18,188 nucleotides of DNA from an uncultured Lachnospiraceae bacterium (lineage in GTDB: Bacteria; Bacillota_A; Clostridia; Lachnospirales; Lachnospiraceae): positions 1-18,188 of the forward strand of contig CADBME010000066.1 of NCBI GenBank assembly GCA_902795715.1, in the 5' to 3' direction. A program made the translations under genes and the position numbers. Under the pieces are notes generated by a model that saw only the letters and a program-made list of their open reading frames with translations, was not told the DNA's origin and made no database searches. Shown here piece after piece: positions 13,406-18,188 of this stretch; positions within the stretch are counted from its first letter, which is position 1, and every line of letters starts with the position of its first letter.

Positions 13406-14545
13406 CTATCTCTTTTCAAGCAGCTTTAATTTCAGTTCCTGTTCCAGCTCGCTAAGACGGCCTTCTGCCTCTATCCGCTTCTGCCGTCCCTCTCTCTGAA
13501 TTTTGAGAACTTCATCAATGGTTGCAATCAGTTTCTCGTTGGTATTGACCAGGGTCTCCATATCCACAATACCCCGCTCGCTCTGTCTAGCCGTTTCCAC
13601 GGTAGCCATCTGCAGCTTCTCGGCATTCTGTCGAAGGAGCTCATTGGTAAGGTCGGTCACTCTCCTCTGGGCTTCTGCCGCCTCTTTGGAATGCTCAAGA
13701 CCCAATGCGATCACCATCTGGCTTTTCCAGAGAGGAATAGTGGAAGTAAGAGTCGTCTGAATCTTCTCCGACATGGTAATATTGCTGGACTGGATCATGC
13801 GGATCTGAGGAGCCATCTGAAGTGAAACCATCCGGGTCAGTTCCAGGTCATGGATCTTCTTCTCAAAACGATTGATCATCCCCTGCATATCACTGACCGC
13901 CTGGGCATCTTCGGCCAGGCCCGTTTCCTCAGCCTTCTTCTGAAGAGCCGGAAGCTCTTCCGTTTCCGCCAGGCGGAGCTTTTTTTTGCCGGCCAGAATA
14001 TACATATTCAGCTCGTGGAAATACATCTTATTCAGATCGTAGAGCTGGTCAAGAAGCGCACTGTCCTTCATCAGTCTGACCTGGTGGCCTTCCAGGGTTT
14101 TGGCAACCTTGTCGATATTGTGTTCAGCCTTGTCATAGCGCAATCTCATGGACTCCACTTTGGCAGCCCTCTTTTTGAAAAAGCCGCCGATTCCTTTAGG
14201 TTCTTCTTCATTAAAATGCCGGAGTTCGGAAACTACTCCTCCCAGAAGATCACCGACTTCCCCCAGATCTTTGGTCTTGACCTTATCCAGAGTTCCGGCA
14301 GAAAAATCTGCCATTTTATGCTGGACTCCTGCTCCGTACTGGAGAATAGAAACCGTATCCTGCAGCTTAATCTGGTCTACGAAGGTCTCGACCTGTTTTT
14401 TTTCTTCCTCGGTCAGGTATTTCTCTTCTTCAAAAACAGCAGGTTCCTTTCCGGAATCCCCAGTGAGATCTCCTTTTTTCTCACCTTCCCCGAAAGGATC
14501 AAGGGTTAATGACGGGCCTTCTTTTAACATATCATCAATATTCAT
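13406..14545 (-). CDS. telA: TelA-family toxic-anion-resistance-like protein
   Basis: This protein, predicted at 379 aa, is a cytosolic, almost wholly helical member of the TelA/KlaA family, named for tellurite resistance but with no settled biochemical role. An acidic N-terminal segment (about 1-60) is followed by the typical long helices, including FFKKRAAKVESMRLRYDKAEHNIDK (quoted in part: FFKKRAAKV...), the conserved LQMAPQIRMIQSSN stretch, IPLWKSQMVIALGL and a highly charged coiled-coil C-terminus. The start at 14545 (MNIDDML) has AAGGAG at 8-nt spacing; an ATG two codons earlier would be only 2 nt from that site, so I rejected it. It follows xpaC by 43 bp. XpaC-TelA pairs are common in Firmicutes. 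Tellurite or envelope-stress functions are inferred from family names only. Confidence 0.88.
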   Translation of the reverse strand: MNIDDMLKEGPSLTLDPFGEGEKKGDLTGDSGKEPAVFEEEKYLTEEEKKQVETFVDQIKLQDTVSILQYGAGVQHKMADFSAGTLDKVKTKDLGEVGDLLGGVVSELRHFNEEEPKGIGGFFKKRAAKVESMRLRYDKAEHNIDKVAKTLEGHQVRLMKDSALLDQLYDLNKMYFHELNMYILAGKKKLRLAETEELPALQKKAEETGLAEDAQAVSDMQGMINRFEKKIHDLELTRMVSLQMAPQIRMIQSSNITMSEKIQTTLTSTIPLWKSQMVIALGLEHSKEAAEAQRRVTDLTNELLRQNAEKLQMATVETARQSERGIVDMETLVNTNEKLIATIDEVLKIQREGRQKRIEAEGRLSELEQELKLKLLEKR

Positions 14546-14588
14546 GATCATTTCTCCTTGTTTTATACTGCAGGTCTGTCAATCAGCA

Positions 14589-15797
14589 TCAATCAATTGC
14601 CTGGTCTTCATTGTTCAAATTCTCTGAGCCTGTTTTCAGCCAGCCGTCCTGGGCCAGCATGCTCCTAAGAACCTTGATATCTGCTATGGCATCGATGGCA
14701 TCCTCCTGGAAGAGCTCATCATACATGACATCCAGTCCTTCGATAATGGCATCCATGGAAGACTCGATTTCGCTGCAGGTCTTTCTGATATTCTCTCCCT
14801 GGACCGGCTGCTTTTCCATATCTTCATACACGGACAGAAGTTTCAAGACCGAAGGTACATAATAGGTCATGAGACGGTGGGTTTTCCGGATCTTCTCCGG
14901 CCTGGTCCTGACACAGAGAAAGATTCTGCTTAAAGATAAGTCAAACTGCTCTGTTTTCTTTCTCATCTCCTCGGAGCGGATTTCTTTTTTATACTTGTCT
15001 ACTTCTTTCAGGATTTCCTCTATCTCTTTTGAAAATACATAAAAATCCTTCTCGTCTTCGGAGGCATTTTCCATCCTCTCTTCTTCAGCCTTCCTTCTTG
15101 CCTCCGCCAGCTCTCTTTCAATCTGTGATTGCCGTGCCCTTTCATAGAGCCGTATGGCTTCATCGGTCAGCAGCAGGCAGGTCTCTTCCTGGTCCATTCT
15201 GGCACCGGGAAGAAGTCTTCTTTCAAGAAGAAAACGGATATCCGACCGGATCTGCTCAATAGAATGTCCGGTTTTTTCCTGAAGTTCTGCGAACATAATA
15301 TAAGATCGGCTACGCCAGTTTTTAACATAATCCCTGATCCGGCTGACCCGGTTATTCATTCCCAATCCCTGATAAAAATGAAAGATTGAGAAACCGGTCA
15401 GAATGGCAAGGATCAGTTCAGTTGCCGCCGCGCCTGCCCCGACAATACCTCCCATTACAATCATGTGGATCGCAGCCGGCAGAAAGGTCAGTGCAGTCAA
15501 TCCGAAAAGAGTTGCTCCTGTTACTCCCAGAATCATTCTGATTGGCCCTGCCCAGGTTCCCGGCAAGTAGAGGGGCCGTGGAGGAAGTTGTTTTCTTGGA
15601 GCAGGGTCAGGACTCCTAACATATTTTTTCCTGGTATCCCTGGCAAAGGAATGAATCTGCGAACCGGCATCGCGAATAGCCTCCCGAATCTGATCGTTAA
15701 GGCCTTCAAAATCCATAGACTCCACAGCATCCCTGATGGCCCTGGAAATCTGATCTCCCATATTCCACTCATCCTTTTCCTGATTTCTTTTTTCCAT
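14589..15797 (-). CDS. xpaC: XpaC-family membrane protein (5-bromo-4-chloroindolyl phosphate hydrolysis protein)
   Basis: This protein, predicted at 402 aa, belongs to the XpaC family, named for a Bacillus phenotype of indolyl-phosphate hydrolysis; true activity is unknown. The N-terminus has the family's amphipathic 'MGDQISRAIRDAVESMDFEGLN' type segment (quoted in part: MGDQISRAIRDAV). It is followed by a Pro/Arg-rich linker, two hydrophobic membrane segments (about 87-108 and 110-145) and a large charged helical C-terminal region with a likely coiled coil rich in E/R/K. The frame is open to 15830. The ATG at 15797 (MEKRNQEK) has only a weak GGGTAAG site; ATG at 15761 is an alternative. It is followed by telA after 43 bp and preceded by the GDPD gene after about 120 bp, with an extended -10 (TGA-TATGAT) between them on the minus strand. 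Confidence 0.82.
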   Translation of the reverse strand: MEKRNQEKDEWNMGDQISRAIRDAVESMDFEGLNDQIREAIRDAGSQIHSFARDTRKKYVRSPDPAPRKQLPPRPLYLPGTWAGPIRMILGVTGATLFGLTALTFLPAAIHMIVMGGIVGAGAAATELILAILTGFSIFHFYQGLGMNNRVSRIRDYVKNWRSRSYIMFAELQEKTGHSIEQIRSDIRFLLERRLLPGARMDQEETCLLLTDEAIRLYERARQSQIERELAEARRKAEEERMENASEDEKDFYVFSKEIEEILKEVDKYKKEIRSEEMRKKTEQFDLSLSRIFLCVRTRPEKIRKTHRLMTYYVPSVLKLLSVYEDMEKQPVQGENIRKTCSEIESSMDAIIEGLDVMYDELFQEDAIDAIADIKVLRSMLAQDGWLKTGSENLNNEDQAID

Positions 15798-15836
15798 ATC
15801 ACTTACCCTGTTGTTTAATATTGATATCATATCACA

Positions 15837-15852
15837 GAGAATTCGGATTCTC
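15837..15852. repeat. Short inverted repeat in the xpaC promoter region
   Basis: GAGAAT-TCGG-ATTCTC is a perfect 6-bp stem with a 4-base centre. It lies just upstream of the candidate extended -10 of xpaC (TATGAT on the minus strand at about 15826-15831), where an operator would be expected. Confidence 0.3.
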
Positions 15853-15918
15853 CATATTTCAGGTCTTCTATCTTTTCCCGTCTTTTACCACAGCAGATCC
15901 CGGCTGATGGCATCGCTG

Positions 15919-16761
15919 TCAGCGGAAGAGTGTTTTATCGGTAATAACATAATCTCCTCCTTTGCGAAAGACACGGTTGGCACCCTTCCTGGTCTTAACA
16001 AAGTAAGCGATCTTCAGCCCTTTATGATGTCCGTATCGGATCAGGGGTCTGGTCGGCTTTTTACTTTTCCGATAAGGGGCAATCAGATATTGGCAGCCCT
16101 GCCTGGCAGCAAAATCCATGCCCTGTCTCAGCTCACTCTTATCTGTAGCGTCACATAGATAAGCCCTTTCCCAGCGAAAGGCTTTCAACCTTTTTATAAC
16201 CGGTTTGTTAGAAGAGACAAGGACCGGTTTCCTGGCAGGATGATGACGCTTAATCGCTCTGTTAAGTTTTCGGAGTGCTTTTTTAGTAAAAGTTGTTTCT
16301 CCCGTTTTTAAATGCAGAAATAGTTTTACATTGTTTTTTGCGGCAAAGTCCAGAACTTCATCTGCCGACATAATGTGCATATTGGGAAATTTTTTTGTTT
16401 TTTTCCCACGTTTAATAGGATACTTCATGCGGCTTTTCAGCGTGAGTTCCCAGATTTTTTTATTTACTCCCGTATAGGGTTTTATGGTTTCCTGATGACA
16501 AACCAGTATATCACGGGAGCGGGTATACCACAAATCACACTCGATCATGGTATAACCTGCCTTGACTGCCTGCTCAAAAGAAGCCCGTGTATTCTGTGGA
16601 GCAAGATCCATGGCCCCCCGGTGGCCGACACAGGTATCCGGACTAATCGGTTTGGGATTGGCAACATTTTTTGCGAAGGCATCAAAGGCAAGGCTCAGAC
16701 AAAAGGCTAAACAGAATAAGAGTCCGGCAAAAGAAATCAACACTCTTTCTTTCTTTCTCAT
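15919..16761 (-). CDS. Secreted glycerophosphodiester phosphodiesterase-like protein
   Basis: This 280-aa protein starts with a clear signal peptide (KK, then a hydrophobic core, cleavage probably after DAFA at residue 30), so it acts outside the membrane. The mature part has the GDPD TIM-barrel signature: GHRG (46-49), LAPQNT in place of PENT, IECDLWYT with Glu74 and Asp76 as metal ligands, VCHQE with His89, and a C-terminal YVITDKTLF. These enzymes release glycerol 3-phosphate from deacylated phospholipids or teichoic acid. It differs from the standard family by HQE instead of the usual HD and by a very basic Lys/Arg-rich body (such as KRGKKTKKF), which may bind cell-wall polymers. AGGAGG precedes the ATG. 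It may be cotranscribed with xpaC and telA. Confidence 0.85.
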   Translation of the reverse strand: MRKKERVLISFAGLLFCLAFCLSLAFDAFAKNVANPKPISPDTCVGHRGAMDLAPQNTRASFEQAVKAGYTMIECDLWYTRSRDILVCHQETIKPYTGVNKKIWELTLKSRMKYPIKRGKKTKKFPNMHIMSADEVLDFAAKNNVKLFLHLKTGETTFTKKALRKLNRAIKRHHPARKPVLVSSNKPVIKRLKAFRWERAYLCDATDKSELRQGMDFAARQGCQYLIAPYRKSKKPTRPLIRYGHHKGLKIAYFVKTRKGANRVFRKGGDYVITDKTLFR

Positions 16762-16835
16762 ATTTTTCCTCCTGGACAGATATGTTTGTTAAAAAGACAG
16801 GCTATATAAAAATAGCATTTATCTTATATCGTTTC

Positions 16836-16841
16836 ATTATA
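16836..16841 (-). promoter_or_regulatory. Extended -10 promoter of the GDPD gene
   Basis: The minus strand reads TGA-TATAAT, a perfect -10 with extension; the -35 region is poor (TGTTCC at 17 bp). It lies about 75 nt before the ATG. The overlapping alternative TTGATT-18 bp-TATTAT is also possible. Confidence 0.5.
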
Positions 16842-16884
16842 TCATAATATCTAATCCGGGAACACTAAATCAATTTGGAAGTTG

Positions 16885-16915
16885 AAAAAAAGAGCTGCCT
16901 CTGGGCAGCCCTTTT
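16885..16915 (-). terminator. Terminator of the orphan peptide gene
   Basis: GCTGCC-TCTG-GGCAGC with flanking AAAAG/CTTTT pairs (one mismatch) is followed on the minus strand by seven T. It lies about 57 bp past the peptide stop codon. Confidence 0.88.
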
Positions 16916-16971
16916 CGGGATATCGGTTTATCAGTCAAATCCAGGACCAGAACCTTCAAGCCATTCCTGCT

Positions 16972-17208
16972 TTATGCGTTCATGATATCTGACTGGATCC
17001 GATCATACTCTGCTTTCTGCTCGGGGGTAAGCTTGGCTACATAATAGTCCCGGCTAACTTTTCCCTGAGAAGCCATGTTGTAAGCCTGGGTTTCCGTCAG
17101 GTTCAGAACTCTTGTAAGATAATCGTTCAAGGGCTTCTGAGGATCCTGGACCCCTCCTGTAACATTTTCAAGCATCTCATTTGTTAATTCCATACTTTTT
17201 GCAGTCAT
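16972..17208 (-). CDS. 78-aa double-glycine-leader peptide (possible bacteriocin or RiPP precursor)
   Basis: This small protein begins with a leader of the double-glycine type: MELTNEMLENVTGG (residues 6-19), matching the pattern L-[ST]-x-E-x-L-x-x-[VI]-x-GG. That pattern is cut and exported by peptidase-containing ABC transporters. The predicted released part is 59 residues, starting VQDPQKPLNDYL, hydrophilic and helix-prone, with no cysteine and no tryptophan. It therefore does not look like a lanthipeptide or sactipeptide core. GGGAGG lies 8 nt before the ATG, which supports real translation, and the gene has its own promoter-like region and a strong terminator. No modification enzyme, transporter or immunity gene is nearby. 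It may be an unmodified bacteriocin, a signalling peptide, or a small protein that resembles a leader by chance. Confidence 0.75.
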   Translation of the reverse strand: MTAKSMELTNEMLENVTGGVQDPQKPLNDYLTRVLNLTETQAYNMASQGKVSRDYYVAKLTPEQKAEYDRIQSDIMNA

Positions 17209-17248
17209 TTTATTATCCTCCCTATGCTTTGTAACTTATTTTTTTTGC

Positions 17249-17295
17249 ATCTGTGAAGACTATAACACAGAAACTGTCACAGATATGTCACAGAT
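17249..17295 (-). promoter_or_regulatory. PhoB-box-like direct repeats and extended -10 of the peptide gene
   Basis: On the minus strand CTGTGAC occurs twice at 17287-17293 and 17276-17282, exactly 11 bp apart inside two identical 10-mers (ATCTGTGACA), and a third CTGTG is at 17266-17270. Eleven bp after the repeats comes TATAGT (17259-17264) with a TGT extension and no -35. Repeats of 11-bp period standing in for the -35 are typical of OmpR/PhoB-type activators. An inverted copy (17249-17256) lies near the start site. Confidence 0.5.
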
Positions 17296-17343
17296 TTTCT
17301 TCTTAACTCTGCCTCATTGCCCCACATACCCATCTGATAGATC

Positions 17344-18188
17344 CTACAGGCAGCCATAGGCGATCATAGCTTCTTTAAGGGTCTTCTTATGATCGTCAGT
17401 CATCTCAGTAAGGGGGAGTCTTGGACTGCCGACTTCAAATCCCTGCATATTGAGAGCTGCTTTGGCAGGAATGGGATTGACCTCGATAAAGAGCTGCTCT
17501 ACCAGAGGCAGGGCTTCAAGCTGCATTTTCCTGGCGGTCTCATAATCCCCCTTCAGACAGCACATAACCATATCGTGTGTCTGTCTGGGCGCTACATTGG
17601 CCAGAACAGAGATTACACCGATACCCCCTAAAGAGCACAGGGGAACAATCTGGTCGTCATTTCCGGAATAGATATCCAGTTTTCCCTCCGTCAGGGCTGC
17701 CAGCTTAGCCACCTGAGAAATATTGCCGCTGGCTTCCTTGATAGCCACAACATTTTCCTGATCTTTTGCCAGTCTGGCCATGGTTGCCGGAAGAATATTG
17801 GTTCCGGTCCGGGAAGGAACATTGTAAACAATACAGGGAAGCTTTGTTGCCGACGCAATCTTGCGATAGTGGGTATAAAGGCCATCCTGGGTTGCCTTGT
17901 TATAGTAGGGCGTCACAAGAAGGAGGCCATCAGCTCCAAGCTTTTCCGATTCTTCGGACATCATGACGGCATGAGCTGTATTATTGGATCCCGTACCCGC
18001 TATGACCGGCACTCTTTTCTTTGTCACCTGCACTGCGAATCGGATTGCTTCCAGATGTTCCGGATCGTCCAGGGTCGGGGCTTCCCCCGAAGTGCCGCAG
18101 ATAATCAAAGCATCTGTCCCACCCTCAATCTGAGCCTCGATCAGTCTCTCCATAGAGTCATAATTAATAGACCCGTCTTCCTTCATCG
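17344..18188 (-). CDS. dapA: 4-hydroxy-tetrahydrodipicolinate synthase, N-terminus outside the window
   Basis: DapA condenses pyruvate with aspartate semialdehyde in the lysine/diaminopimelate pathway, in the cytosol. The visible 280 codons plus a partial one cover almost all of the family's usual length of about 293. The frame continues past 18188 (the next codon ends in CG, consistent with the Pro of the usual TPxKEDGS). The ATG at 18186 is therefore internal, and roughly 13 residues are missing. Motifs counted from that Met: GTSGEAPTL (31-39), Tyr121 in VYNVPSRTG, the Schiff-base Lys150 in VVAIKEASG, and SGNDDQ. Only 135 bp separate its stop from the peptide gene and no clear terminator is seen, so some readthrough is possible. 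Confidence 0.95.
   Translation of the reverse strand, partial: MKEDGSINYDSMERLIEAQIEGGTDALIICGTSGEAPTLDDPEHLEAIRFAVQVTKKRVPVIAGTGSNNTAHAVMMSEESEKLGADGLLLVTPYYNKATQDGLYTHYRKIASATKLPCIVYNVPSRTGTNILPATMARLAKDQENVVAIKEASGNISQVAKLAALTEGKLDIYSGNDDQIVPLCSLGGIGVISVLANVAPRQTHDMVMCCLKGDYETARKMQLEALPLVEQLFIEVNPIPAKAALNMQGFEVGSPRLPLTEMTDDHKKTLKEAMIAYGCL

Noticed and set aside
1..18188. CRISPR arrays, tRNA/rRNA genes, insertion sequences, prophage or integrase genes
   Set aside because: I looked for regular repeats with spacers, cloverleaf or rRNA-like stretches, transposase motifs and terminal repeats on both strands and saw none.

Overview
The window looks like a chromosomal segment from an anaerobic, fermentative low-to-medium-GC Firmicute, most likely a Lachnospiraceae-type Clostridia. 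This rests on three things: a trimeric NADH-linked [FeFe] hydrogenase operon, strong AGGAGG-type ribosome sites throughout, and a gene set (EutS/EutP, XpaC/TelA, DeoC, FGGY kinase) familiar from gut clostridia. The assignment is an inference; no rRNA or tRNA gene is present to confirm it.

Layout. At 1-138 (-) is the first 46 codons of a SpoU/TrmH-type RNA methyltransferase. A 407-bp divergent gap follows, holding a Rex-like operator, candidate promoters and a strong leader hairpin. At 546-4686 (+) is the hydrogenase operon: HydC/HndA (NuoE-like), HydB/HndC (NuoF-like flavoprotein with extra Fe-S domains) and HydA/HndD (catalytic subunit with H-cluster), closed by a strong terminator. After a gap with a possible small RNA come a YbaK-type aminoacyl-tRNA deacylase (-) and an isolated EutS-EutP pair (+). 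From 6864 to the end every recognised gene is on the minus strand.

The minus-strand genes fall into four groups, given here in transcription order. (a) AraC-fused TIM-barrel protein, then a stand-alone divergent TIM-barrel paralogue, then a membrane-anchored NlpC/P60- or CHAP-like protein (9766 to 6864). (b) Two tandem DeoC-like aldolases, then an FGGY sugar kinase (13127 to 9939), behind a promoter carrying repeated TGTGAT half-sites. (c) A secreted GDPD-like protein, then XpaC, then TelA (16761 to 13406). (d) DapA (N-terminus outside the window), then a 78-aa orphan peptide with a double-glycine leader, preceded by a PhoB-box-like direct repeat.

How they may work together. The hydrogenase couples NADH and ferredoxin oxidation to H2, and a Rex site would tie it to the NADH/NAD ratio. 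The kinase and two aldolases look like a catabolic route for an unidentified sugar or polyol: phosphorylation followed by retro-aldol cleavage. The AraC-TIM protein is a plausible local sensor, since AraC-like direct-repeat half-sites lie at the aldolase promoter. EutS/EutP would serve a microcompartment encoded elsewhere. The most unusual parts are the AraC-TIM / TIM / membrane-peptidase operon, the orphan double-glycine peptide with its operator-like repeats, and the hydrogenase leader.
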